In this document: piece by piece, positions 45,005-55,947 of the stretch
How the letters are laid out: each line of letters opens with the position of its first letter
How positions within the stretch are numbered: position 1 is the stretch's first letter
Program-made: the position numbers and the translations under genes
Notes under the pieces: model-generated
Databases searched by the model: none
What the model saw: only the letters and a program-made list of their open reading frames with translations
Told to the model about the DNA's origin: nothing
Origin: Agrocybe praecox
Lineage: Eukaryota; Basidiomycota; Agaricomycetes; Agaricales; Agrocybaceae
Assembly (NCBI GenBank): GCA_964017145.1
Contig: OZ024844.1
Span: 1,550,001 to 1,614,000 of the forward strand
Direction: 5' to 3'
DNA length: 64,000 bases

Positions 45005-47127
45005 ATGTATCAACGAGATCCTCGTGCTGGAGGCTTCCTGGGAGGCGATCGTGTCTCTGGACAGGACATTCGGGACCAAAATGGTATGCCTCTTTCGTTT
45101 ACAAATCTCATATAATATTTACGTGCTTTAACCACAATGTTTCCCGTTCATAGTCATCGCTGCCCAATCGATCGCAAACATCATCAAAAGCTCGCTGGGT
45201 CCTATGGGTCTGGATAAAATGATGGTGGATAACATCGGAGTGCGTAGTGCTCGTCGTCCTTTTTTCGCGATATAGGGAACATCTCTGAAACTAGGGTTTT
45301 GAATCATCAACCTTTTTTATAGGAGGTAACGATTTCAAACGATGGCGCCACCATTCTTTCAATGCTTGCTGTCGAGCATCCTGCTGGAAAAATCTTTGTC
45401 GATCTTGCTCAAAAGCAAGACAAGGAAGTGGGCGATGGAACAACCTCTGTGGTTATTATCGCTGCGGAACTGTTGCGTAGAGCCAATGAGCTTGTAAAGG
45501 CTAAAATCCACCCCACGACCATCATCACTGGGTACCGTCTTGCTTGCAGAGAAGCCGTGAAGTTCATGCAGGAGCAACTGAGCATCAAGGTAGATGCTTT
45601 AGGGCGAGAGGCTTTGATCAATGTGGCGAAGACATCTATGTCGAGTAAAATCATCGGAAAGTGCGTGTAATTGGACCTTGGCTACCATGCATGGCGAACT
45701 TATCTTCGAACTTTTAGTGATGACGATCTATTTGCTCCTATGGCCGTAGACGCCATGCAAGCCGTGAAATCTATCAATCTACGAGGCGATATCAAATACC
45801 CAGTAAAGGCTGTCAATGTCCTGAAGGCTCACGGAAGGAGTGCCCGTGAATCAATGTTTGTCAAGGGTTATGCCCTCAATTGCACCGTCGCAAGTCAAGG
45901 TACGCCAAAATTCTGTCTTTATTACATTCTGTGTATATCACGCATCTGATATTTCTGGAAACAGCCATGAAAAAACGCATCACTGGCGCTAAAATTGCAT
46001 GCCTCGATATTAACTTACAGAAAGCGCGCATGCAATTGGGTGTTCAGATCTTAGTTGAGGATCCAGAGAAGTTAGAAGAGATCCGCAGACGGTATGTTTT
46101 ATTTCCGAATTTTTTATACGTTTCGGTACTGAACGTTAAACTTCAGGGAGTCAGAAATCACTCTCGAGAGAATTCGCAAGATTCTTGCTGCTGGTGCTAA
46201 CGTTGTATTAACGACCAAGGGTATCGATGACTTGTGTTTGAAGGAATTCGTCGAAGCGGGTGCCATGGCCGTTCGCCGGTGTAGGAAGGAAGATCTACGC
46301 AGGATAGCAAAGGCAACTGGTGGACAGTTGATTTCCAGTCTTGCTAACCTCGAGGGAGAGGAGACATTTGAACCCAGCTATCTGGGTACAGCTGATGAAG
46401 TCATCCAAGAGCGCATCTCTGACGATGAACTCATCCTCATCAAGGGAACTAAGGTTGTTAGCTCTGCCTCTATCATCCTCCGAGGAGCAAATGACTACAT
46501 GCTGGACGAGATGGAGAGGGCTTTACATGATACTTTGTCAATCATTAAGCGGACTCTTGAGAGCGGGGCTGTCGTTCCCGGTGGCGGAGCCGTCGAATCT
46601 GCGTTAAGCATCTATCTTGAAAACTTTGCGACTACTGTGGTATGTCCCATATGTCCCAACTGTACTGTTGATTTAGTCTATCTAACTCCATCCATGATTA
46701 TAGGGCTCAAGAGAACAGCTTGCTATTGCCGAATTTGCTACTGCTTTGCTCTCAATCCCCAAAACTCTCGCTGTGAATGCTGCTAAAGACTCGACCGACC
46801 TTGTAGCGCAGCTGCGCTCCTATCACAACGCGGCTCAAAACGCGCCGGTTGGGGACCCCAAGAAAGCCCTGTTGCGGTATGGACTTGACCTTCTCGATGG
46901 GAAAGTCCGTGATAATGTGTCCGCTGGCATCCTTGAGCCTACAATGAGCAAAGTCAAGAGTCTTAAGTCTGCATACGAGGCCGCCGTCTCCCTTCTCCGT
47001 ATCGATGATGCCATCCAGTGTGTCCCCGGTAAGTGGATTTTTCAATTTACTCCGTGGGGATGTGTGTTGATGAAAATATTTCTTTCTCTCAGAGCAACAA
47101 GGAGAGCCCGATGCTCACGGTCATTAG
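45005..47127 (+). CDS. TCP1: Chaperonin TRiC/CCT alpha subunit
   Basis: Subunit 1 of the cytosolic ring chaperonin that folds actin and tubulin. The start at 45005 gives [20 protein letters not shown], then [18 protein letters not shown], the ATP-binding ISNDGATIL and [18 protein letters not shown], then [13 protein letters not shown]. The apical domain has [20 protein letters not shown] with [17 protein letters not shown]. Alpha-type features such as [20 protein letters not shown] support CCT1. The C-terminal equatorial part includes [17 protein letters not shown] and [21 protein letters not shown] last exon adds [11 protein letters not shown], stop at 47125-47127. Length is about 560 residues, normal. 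Confidence 0.94.
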
Positions 47128-47430
47128 ATACGCTTTGGATACGAGACCTTCATGTAACAGACAAAAATTAATGATGATCACGCAAAAAAGAAATGGAAAG
47201 ACAGGAGGTTTGGTCATGATATGGACGCGTAGACATCACGTGATATCCGTGTTTAGATCAACAGAGAAATATAACAGTTGACTTGTACTCTTCCCTTGGA
47301 TTACTTACTATTCCTACCTTTCTGTATCGCCATTGACTTCTTGGCTTTAGTTGGCCGCGCGAGTCTGGAATCTCCCGGAAATTATCCTTATCCACAAACT
47401 CTCATGTCCTAGGTCCAAACTACACCTCAA
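47128..47430. promoter_or_regulatory. CCT1-APC3 intergenic region with an MCB-like site
   Basis: About 300 bases separate the CCT1 stop from the APC3 start. ACGCGT at 47225-47230 is followed by ATCACGTGAT (E-box core at 47237-47242). It should contain both the CCT1 3' end and the APC3 promoter. Confidence 0.4.
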
Positions 47431-50381
47431 ATGCAGCCCGAATCGACCTTGTCCTTCTATCCTTACCTTTGCCAACGTTTTCATTCCCTCATTTGGTCAT
47501 GTCTTGACTCTGATCTTACAAAGTCAGCGGTCTTTCATGCTGAGAGATATTTCGCCATGGATCGCACAAACCACGAGTCACGACACCTATATGCCACCGC
47601 CTTGTTGCGTGAAGGCCAGACTTATTCCGCTTTAAATCTCGTGAATGGCGCCCAAGACGAACAATGTACCGGATGTTTGGAGGTTAAGGCCAGGTGCTGC
47701 GTCGCTTTAGGGCGTCACCGACAGGCGCGCGAAACCCTGGACAACACGCTGCGCGACACAAATTACGTGTCTTCAGGTCCGTTCAATGCCCTCCTCAAAG
47801 CACACCATTACGCCCGCTAATGTATCACGTCCCTCTTCAGCGTCGTCAAGCACACGGGTATCCCGACCTTTTCCAGAAGAAGCCGCACTGCGGTGTCGAT
47901 CTGGCACGTCAGCATTGAAAGGCAATCTACCTGAGAAGGCATCGCGTAGCTTTCAGGATGCTTTAGCTATCAATCCATATCTGTGGGAGGCATTTGAGGG
48001 ACTTTGTGCTCTCGGTATGTCCCCTTGCATATGCTCGACGATCATTGCTCATGTAAATCATTTGACTAGGTGCTGTCCCTGATGTTGATGAGATCTTTCC
48101 ACCTCGCCCGCCACCGGTTAGACGTGCACCTGCAGAAGAAATGCCGATTAAATCTGTTCCAATAGCGACAGGAGCAGGCTTTTTTACCCCAGATTCAGGC
48201 AACGGAGGAAATCTATTTCGTTCATGGAAGCCAGAAATCTCACAACCACAGCCATTTCGAATAGCAGCTCCCCTAAATCCTAGAGATTCAATGTTAGTTT
48301 ACCTTGTGAAACTACTAAATATGCATTGACTGACGTATCGTGCCCAACAGAACTTCAAACGACATGTCATTTTACCCAACTGACAACTCGTTTCAAATCC
48401 ATCGAAATAGTCGGTCTCAACCAACTAATATCCCAACCCAGACCGTCTCCCGTTCGCTCTCGTCAGCTGACGAGGCGGGCCCTGTCACCAAGAAGATGCG
48501 CTCCACTGCGCAACAATCTGAAGCCCTCAAATCTAAGCCGAGCAAGGCTAGTTTGGACGACCCCTTGAAAAAGGCACGCGCACGCCCGGCCTTGTCATTT
48601 GCTAACATCTTCTCATCTTCCGGTCGTCGTTCTCAGCAAACGACTTCCTCTAGGACAAACGTCGCGCCAGGGAAGAGCAATGCGCAAGCAGCTTCCGGCC
48701 ATCCAGCCACACGGCGAAGTACCCGCCTCTTAAGCGGTACTGGACCCAAATTACCCTCCTCCAAGGTAACTCTCTTTGTGTGTCTGCCATGTAGGCTTTT
48801 GTGTGATTGTGATATACTGATGATTTGAACTATTTCCAAATGGTTAAATCTCTCAGAGCTCTAGAGACAGACGGCGGCCTCCAACTCTCACACGAAAGCA
48901 GTCAATTGACTCGGATAAGGAAGACGTCTCAGTACCCAATGCCGAAGTGGCATATTCACCTTCACCGCCCTCAGCAGCGCTATCACCCAGGTCCGAAGCC
49001 GAAGTATCACCCTCCCCGAGTAATTGGACGTCAGCTCAGGAACAAGTTGCTCAGGAAGAGTATGAGGGCGAGCTGGCAGAGCAATATATCTATGAACTTG
49101 TCCGCCGTTTTGCCCGTGCTGCACGGCATCTCGCTACTTATGATTGTCAAAAATGCGTAGAAGAGCTTGAACGGCTTCCGCATGTACAACAGCATTCATG
49201 TACTGTTATCGCAATGGTAGGCAGGGCCCATTACGAACAACAGGATTTCGCTTCCGTGAGTAATTACCCGTATTTTCTATGATCGAAATTTCTTATCATT
49301 TACCTAAAACTTTCAACCTGCAGGCTGAGCGGGCCTTTAAGACGCTACGGAAGGAAGACCCTTACCGACAATGGGATATGGAGGTATATTCGTCGCTTCT
49401 GTGGCATCTTCAAAGAAGCGTCGAGCTGTCCTTCCTAGCGCAAGAACTCCTCAACATCAACCCGCAGTCCCCTCAAGCCTGGATCACGATCGGAAACTTA
49501 TTCTCACTTCAGAAGGAACGTCAACAAGCATTGACTTGCTTCCGTCGGGCATCTCAATTGGACCCAACTTGCGCATACGCCCACACACTGAGCGGTCACG
49601 AGTCGATAGACGAGGACCTGGATAAGGCTATTAATTTCTTTCAGTCGGCGTTACGTGCTGATGCTCGCCATTATAATGCCTGGTGAGTATAATTTCCAAG
49701 TTGGGAGTGTTGTGAATGTACGAAACAGCATGCTTATCTCCCGGTAATCACACAGGTATGGCCTGGGAACTTGTTATCTGAGGATGAGTAAAATCCGCCT
49801 CGCCGAATATCATTTCCGCAAGGCAGCTGAGATACATCCAAGGAACGCGGTGCTCTTGGGATGTGTAGGGATGGTGCGTAACAAGTCATATCTAAGTTAT
49901 GAAAAGGCCAGACTTCTGATTTGTCGGTCCCGCATGTTTTTATCTATTGCATGTATTTCATTTCGCAGGCTGTCGAACGTAGGGGTGATCGAGAAGCAGC
50001 ACTAGCATTATTCAACGAGGCCGTTCGCCTGTCTCCTGATAATGCGCTGGTCCGCTATCGCAGAGCGAAAATCTTTATCTCAATGCGGAAGTATAACGTA
50101 AGACTAAACGGTTGTTTTTGTTTCCCTATTCGCTGACCCTGTCATTGTTTTTGGGACACCAGGCTGCCGTTGAGGATCTGGAATTCCTGAGGAGTTCTAC
50201 ACCCGAGGAGTCGAATGTCATATTCCAGCTGGCGAAAGTATACCGACTGGTCGGAAACGTGTTGAAGTCTGCGCAAACGCTGGCAGCAGCGCGGGATATT
50301 TCACCGAAAAGCATGAACAAAATCAAAAAACTGTTGGAGACGGTGAAAGACGAAGGAGATGACAAGATGGACGAGGGATGA
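47431..50381 (+). CDS. CDC27: Anaphase-promoting complex subunit 3 (Cdc27)
   Basis: TPR subunit of the APC/C ubiquitin ligase that binds the IR tail of Cdc20/Cdh1. The start at 47431 gives [20 protein letters not shown], then [22 protein letters not shown], the N-terminal TPR dimerisation part, and [20 protein letters not shown] followed by [19 protein letters not shown] disordered Ser/Pro-rich loop follows. The C-terminal TPR array is clear: [19 protein letters not shown], then [40 protein letters not shown], then [20 protein letters not shown] and [18 protein letters not shown]. The WH(L/Q)-type TPR order is that of Cdc27/Nuc2/APC3. The acidic tail ends [10 protein letters not shown], stop at 50379-50381. 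Confidence 0.93.
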
Positions 50382-50668
50382 CGCGTTTCTTATTCGTATT
50401 TGTGGCGACATTTTTTGTACATATTACTTTTAATTCTTCAGAGTCGAACCGGTCCGGCTCAAGTTTGAAACAAACTGTGTGACATTGAGTGGTTTGGTTT
50501 GTGACAACCGAGTCATGGTTGATATATAAAGAGCGCCTGTTTATTGTTGCCCCTTACATCCCTGTAACTTCAGTCCCCCCCACGCGCCAGCATGTTCGTC
50601 TAATTGTCGTCTCTTTGCTCTCTCCCTTACAACGACCAGCGACCCCTGGCGTCTAAACTTAAACGAGA
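50382..50668. other. APC3 3' region and promoter of the next gene
   Basis: About 290 bases. An ACGCGT overlaps the first bases after the APC3 stop. A TATATAAA (about 50522) and a pyrimidine-rich leader precede the next ATG. A three-codon upstream ORF (ATG at 50592) is present. Confidence 0.45.
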
Positions 50669-51762
50669 ATGGTTAACAAACTCGTCCGTACATCCAAGAA
50701 CGGCTCCCTCCTCTTCGAACCAGAAATCGTCGACCGTATACCTCAGTAGTCACCAACACATTTTTTCTTCTTCCCGTAAGTCAGCGTATACTTTCCCTAT
50801 GGACATTGCTGACGCGTCTTTTCCGTGTAGATTCCGACACATTGCCCATAGCATATAACCCCACAACCGAATATTGCATGTCTTCTGACTCTTCCTCAAG
50901 CTTGTGCTCGTTGACCCGCTCCAAACTCTCCACCTCTAGCAAGGGCGGCTGTAGTTTGCATCGCTGGGTCCTACTCAAAAACTCTATAATCAAGTCGCCC
51001 TCCCTCACCGACAGCACAACTCTTCCATCTCAGCATGAATCAAGCACCGACGACGCAGACGATGAGGATGAAGTATTGAGTCTAGGGGAGACCGATGCGT
51101 TCATGTTCCCTGACGTCGACGTTGCTGTTAAGAACTCTGAGGCTCAATGGTTAGATTCTTTGCTGGAGGAACTGGGCGACGACGAAGACGACGACTACTA
51201 CTATGCCGACTCAGACCAGTCTTCTTCAACTTCGCTTCCCGTAGAGGACGATGAATTTGCGCTGTATAGCCCAAGAAATTCTCCCATGTCGTCTTCCGAC
51301 GACCTTCCGAATCAGCCTGATTATTATTCTCCCATTTCTGTACCATATCCTGTGCCATATCCACCATATCAGTCTCCCGTTATCCATGCTTATCATTTCG
51401 ATTCACAGTTTGACCCTCTCGTTTCTTCTGCTTCGGTATCTCCACCCTATGAAAATCCTTTCCCCTACCACGACATGGACGACTTAGAAGATTCGCCCGT
51501 TCCAGATGCTATAGACGATACTTCAGACGACGAGTCTGACGCGTTAACAACACCTTCTCTCGGCCGGTCCAGCTCATCTCTATCCCTGGTAGACGCAGCT
51601 TCCATCCCACTTCCTCAGGAGCGGAGTCGACTGCGCCATGCTAACCCCCGCGTCTATGTCGATTCCCCTGATTCGTATTTCTATTCGTTTGAGATTGACC
51701 CACTTCCCTTCCCCGACGACGAACAAGTTCATACTTCGTATAATCATTATCAAGAGTGTTAA
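50669..51762 (+). CDS. Unknown acidic Ser/Tyr/Pro-rich protein
   Basis: Not a family I recognise. My model splices a 22-codon first exon (50669-50735, MVNKLVRTSKNGSLLFEPEI) at a GTATAC donor to an exon starting at 50831 (DSDTLPIAYNPTTEYCMSSD). This is the one donor I found that keeps the frame. The main exon is a single 930-base frame with no membrane segment or signal peptide. It is very acidic (LLEELGDDEDDDYYYADSDQ), rich in Ser-Pro, Tyr-Pro repeats (VPYPVPYPPYQSPV) and DDxSD runs, so probably intrinsically disordered. It ends SYNHYQEC, stop at 51760-51762. Regulatory or nuclear roles are possible but not shown. The first exon is the uncertain part. Confidence 0.6.
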
Positions 51763-52122
51763 TCCCTATCTTCCCAACCCCATTATCCCTAGTGTCATTC
51801 ATTTCATTTTTCTTGTCGTGTCGTCTCTCACCCCCATATGCTTCCCTCATTGCATTCATCTCATGTTCTCTCCGCTTATCGTATTAACTACTTAACTTTT
51901 GTGGCTGGTTTCAATTCCAAATTTGATAAGGGTTTTTTTGCGTTCAGTTTCAAGTGCGACACCGTGAGGGTACTATGATAACATAAATGCAACATGTTAC
52001 GACAGATGAAAGGGACTCCGATGGACACCGGAGGCCGGTAGTCTCGTGCGACCATTGCCCAGAAAGTAACTGGTCTCGTTCGGCCGACAACATGGCCCCG
52101 TTCCATCATCCATCTTCCCTTT
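51763..52122. other. Convergent 3' region
   Basis: About 360 bases between the stops of the acidic protein gene and the SRR1-like gene. C/T-rich to about 51880, consistent with the 3' UTR of the former. No gene seen. Confidence 0.45.
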
Positions 52123-53871
52123 CTAGCCCCGAGGTTGCCTCTCTGGCGGCATCTCGCGGTCTGGAGGTTTAACTTCAGCTTCTTTGCTTGATGCTGAATC
52201 TTCGGGTTCGGGAAACAAATCATCGAACAACATTGTCGATTTAGTAAGTCGGAAGTATTGCACCGAAGTATTGTTGAATGCAGTGGGCCAGGCAGGTGAA
52301 GGTGGCAACGGTTTATTCTCGAAGATCGGGGCTAAAGAACGGATAGGGTCCGGGATGTACGTGAGAGTGCGTTCGGAGGGTAAGTATATATATAGAGTAC
52401 GTATAGGTGATGATATGATATGATGATAATGATGCGGGTGCGGGGGAAACAGAAGAAGGCGATTTGATAACTTACCAGCTCGCAATAGGGACGGAACTTT
52501 GACTTCCAGCACGCTTGTTGGTTTACTGGATGATGTTCCGTTTTGGAGTCGGTTAGAGGGAAAAGGAGGGGGAGTGGACACACGACGAAATAATTGCATC
52601 ATAAGTTCAGTCAGTATATGTATGATGCAAAGAAAGAGAAAAGGGAGAAAAGGGACTAGCGCGTTGCGGGGTGGGGAAGAAAGCTTAATTTATTCTACTT
52701 ACTTGTCGACATACTCTTGCAGAGAGTTACCTAGCAAGAATAGGTTGGAGAGGCCCTGCCTGCTCCAATTGGCACGAATGACAGCATCGTAGAGCTCGAT
52801 ATCGCAATGGGGCATGAAACATATCGTCGGGACGGACAAAGTGTACCAACTTGGAAGCTCCTCCTGATGATGGTTTTGCGGGTGCTCCACTACCTCCGTG
52901 TCTGTATTCGCGTTTCTATCAATGTTGTATTTGTTCGCCTCCGTGGTGTTCTATGTTGCGATAAAAATAAAATGAAAAATGACATAGTTTCAATATAACC
53001 CAGCTCTGGCAAAGGGAGAGCGAGTACTCATTGGACGTGCTCTGTTTTTGGCCAAGACTGTCATATGGAGTTCGTCTTCGAGGAAAGCCGTGTCCTCCGT
53101 GCTGAATACGGGGTCATAGATGGATACAGACTCGTGCGCCTGTGAGAAAGAAAGAGCAGACTTGGTCAATATGGGTACTTTTAGTCGATTCAATTGGTCG
53201 AGCGGCCCTGTTCTGCCCCGAGGGTGAGGCGAACAAAGAAAGATAGGTAGTTATGTTGGCAGACCGCATCAGGGCATAAACCGAGGTAGATACAAAAAAG
53301 GAGAGCAAACAAATCTGTCGCTAAAACGGGCGTGGTACTATCATGACGGACGTTGACAGCGATGATGAACAGACATGCATCAACAGACGCCAAAAAGACA
53401 AAGAAAATGGAAAGGGCCAGTGGTTTGCTTATTCCATCAGAAAGGAAAAGACTTACAACATTGAGTTGCTTACAAGTTTCCGTCAGAAACGCAAGTTGCA
53501 CACGAGCGTTCTGGGAAGCGCTCGGGCTTCCGAGACCCAAACATAGGATTTTGGCCGACCCTGATTCGAGCGCGGGTGAGAAATCCTTCCAAGAGGATTG
53601 TATTATTTCTACAGAAAAATACAAATAAGAAAGAAGGGTCGATTCGTGATATTATTCTTTGACGAGGTAATAGCGAACAAGAGAAATACAGACGTGTAGA
53701 CTGAGAAAACCATCCATCCCGTCCAACCTGGCTTTGGATCTGCGATAACAGTTTGGCGAGAGGCGGCGGCGCCGATGTGGGTGTTTTGTTCTTTCTCTTC
53801 TTCCGGGCCCTGACTGGAACGAAATCCGAATAAGAGAACGGCGACAGTTCTGAGGCGTCTCTGTCTGTCAT
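52123..53871 (-). CDS. SRR1-like domain protein
   Basis: Member of the SRR1/Ber1 family, named from a plant clock protein; the yeast member affects microtubules. The start at 53869-53871 gives MTDRDASELSPFSYSDFVPV, followed by a basic patch (RARKKRKNK). The SRR1 domain is spread over later exons: IIQSSWKDFSPALESGSAKI, then LCLGLGSPSASQNARVQLAF, then SIYDPVFSTEDTAFLEDELH and PTICFMPHCDIELYDAVIRA followed by NWSRQGLSNLFLLGNSLQEY. The MPHCDIELY motif is characteristic. A Pro-rich C-terminal extension follows and ends EMPPERQPRG, stop at 52123. The biochemical activity of the family is not established. Confidence 0.85.
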
Positions 53872-54659
53872 AGTATAACGAAAAACTTTGCGTTTAGCGT
53901 CCTTTAGCACATTTGATTTATAGCCTTCCGAACCAAACAAATAACCGTACCTGACGTAAGTAAGTAAGTAAAACAAACTGAACCAGTTCACTGCCTCACA
54001 CAGCTCGTCCATCTAACGACATTTTTTAGACTATTTTAGCGTTCGCAGATCTATGAAAATATCAGACATTCGCGGATACGACCACGTTTTGGGGTCAAAG
54101 CTGAACCAAGTAAGCTGGTGCGCTTAAGCTGCGCTCGTTCGTGTAGAAAAGTAAAACGCGTGTTGTAACTTAGAGTCACCTCCTTCAATATCTACGGGTC
54201 CGTGAAAGGTTAAGCAGGACATGAGATACGGGACCACACGACATTGATTCCCTTACATAGGAATGTCGACTCATCACAATATATAAGTCCCTGTGGGTCG
54301 AGGTAGCGGACAGCCAGTAGCATTGTAGTAACCATGAGCGCTTTCAGACTGTGATCATAAGACTTCCCGTCAAATGTCCGCTCCAAAGTGCAAAGATAGA
54401 TTGAAAGGTTCCATCAGTAGAAACCCCATATTCGTCTACAGGCGTTTTCAATGGATGGATTGCCCGGAGTCTAGAGGTAGACTAGTGAGACCAGGTCTGT
54501 GTGAGCGAGATAATCGCGAACGAATGGTAATTTCAATATATATATTGCTCTGTCCCAGGCGGGATATGTGATTTTTGAGACCCAGGTAGGTAATGGAAGA
54601 ATGGAAGACCAAGCAAGGGGAAGAAGTAAGCGGGCCTCGTTTCATTCAAAGCGTGATCA
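53872..54659. other. SRR1-like promoter and TMA20 3' region
   Basis: About 790 bases. One ACGCGT (54157-54162) lies some 290 bases upstream of the SRR1-like start. Short frames (54374-54571 plus, 54448-54645 minus) have no recognisable product. A stretch at about 54200-54260 is superficially like part of 5S rRNA but lacks the full structure. Confidence 0.45.
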
Positions 54660-55475
54660 TCACAGACTCTGTTGTACCCACAAATCATCTCCCAAGTAGG
54701 TAGCCGTCTCGACAGCTACGCCTTTATTGATCTTCTTGATATCTTCACTGCTGAGCTTGGTAATGCCGACTCCAACTGCGTGTTCCTTATTCTCTGCATG
54801 TATCGCCACCACCCGTTCAGCCGGGATAGCGTCCTCCGCAGGAGGCAAGTACCCGCCCTGAGATGTCAGGCCTGGACACATCATGTGGGCACCCGCCAAT
54901 AGGAATCGAATGGCCCCACGATCTACTTGGACTTTTGGTAGAATATATGGATCTGTGTGAAAGAGGAAGAAATAGGAGTCATCGACACAGATAGATAGAT
55001 AACAGATAAGTTTAGGCGCCAAATCATTGATAAGAATCCGAAGCAAAAAAACAGTCGGTTTTCACTCACATTTATGCAATAACCGCAGTGTTGGGTAAAA
55101 TGGACCATCAAAGTGTTGGAAGAATAAAGGTTCCGAATTGACTGTATACACGGATATGTGTTCTCTGCTGTGCAGATCATGCGATGCGCAGGTCAATTCA
55201 TTTTCGACATATGACGGCGAGAGCAAACTGCGACGAACCATTTTACATGAACGAGGCCCTCCTTTTTCGGCCACACAGCTTCCAAGGTCTCTGGTTCAAT
55301 TTTCCACTGCGATAGGACAGCCGCGCGGATCTGTCTCTGCACGGATGTCTTCACGGGCGTGTGGCCTGCGATATCCGTAGTTGGCGAAAATCTGCGAAGA
55401 TGCGATTGAAAGGCAATAATAAGCAATCTGAGTCCCTCCACGACGATCGATTTCGAGCCCCTACTTCTTGAACAT
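54660..55475 (-). CDS. TMA20: Tma20 (MCT-1/MCTS1) translation factor
   Basis: With Tma22/DENR it recycles post-termination 40S subunits and aids re-initiation. The start at 55473-55475 encodes only MFK plus two bases before the first intron. The next exon reads [20 protein letters not shown], then [21 protein letters not shown] middle exon has [32 protein letters not shown], and the last exon has the PUA domain: [51 protein letters not shown] and HWLGD-like [13 protein letters not shown]. Stop at 54660-54662. About 180 residues, normal for the family. Confidence 0.93.
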
Positions 55476-55947
55476 GATTACTTTTACGGCAGAAAAATGG
55501 GATTAGATGGTGGTTGTGAGTATGATGACGATCGCAGACTACCCTGAGGAAAGCGCGTTGCCGGATTCAATTTGTATGTCTCAACGTGACCAATAATGAA
55601 TTCCTCACATGCGAGTCGTATATGGGGCGCAAAAATTATTATTTCTACATTATTTCATGCATGCTAGTAGTACATAAAAAACGCTTCTTGAGAGTGTCAG
55701 ATATAGGGAGTAAACTGAAAGAAAAGATGAAAGGCAAAAAACGATAGCAAAGCTAAGACGAGCTGTACAGGATAATCGATAATGGGTAAGGTTAGGGAAG
55801 GGGGGCATTGATGATGTTGGCTTCGCGTATCAGATTGTTGGTACATTGGGTAGTCGAAGGGGTAAACCTGGAGAAGAAGAATACAAAAAAAGAGAAAATG
55901 AAAACATGCAACCGGATCCCTTGTTACCGTCCGATTATATTAGATGA
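55476..55947. other. TMA20 promoter and XPO1 3' UTR
   Basis: About 470 bases between tandem minus-strand genes. A-rich near 55670-55745. No gene seen. Confidence 0.45.

Noticed and set aside
54200..54260. Possible 5S rRNA fragment (GGTTAAGCA... GGGACCACACG)
   Set aside because: Short similarity only; spacing between the two blocks is too small and the remaining 5S helices are absent.
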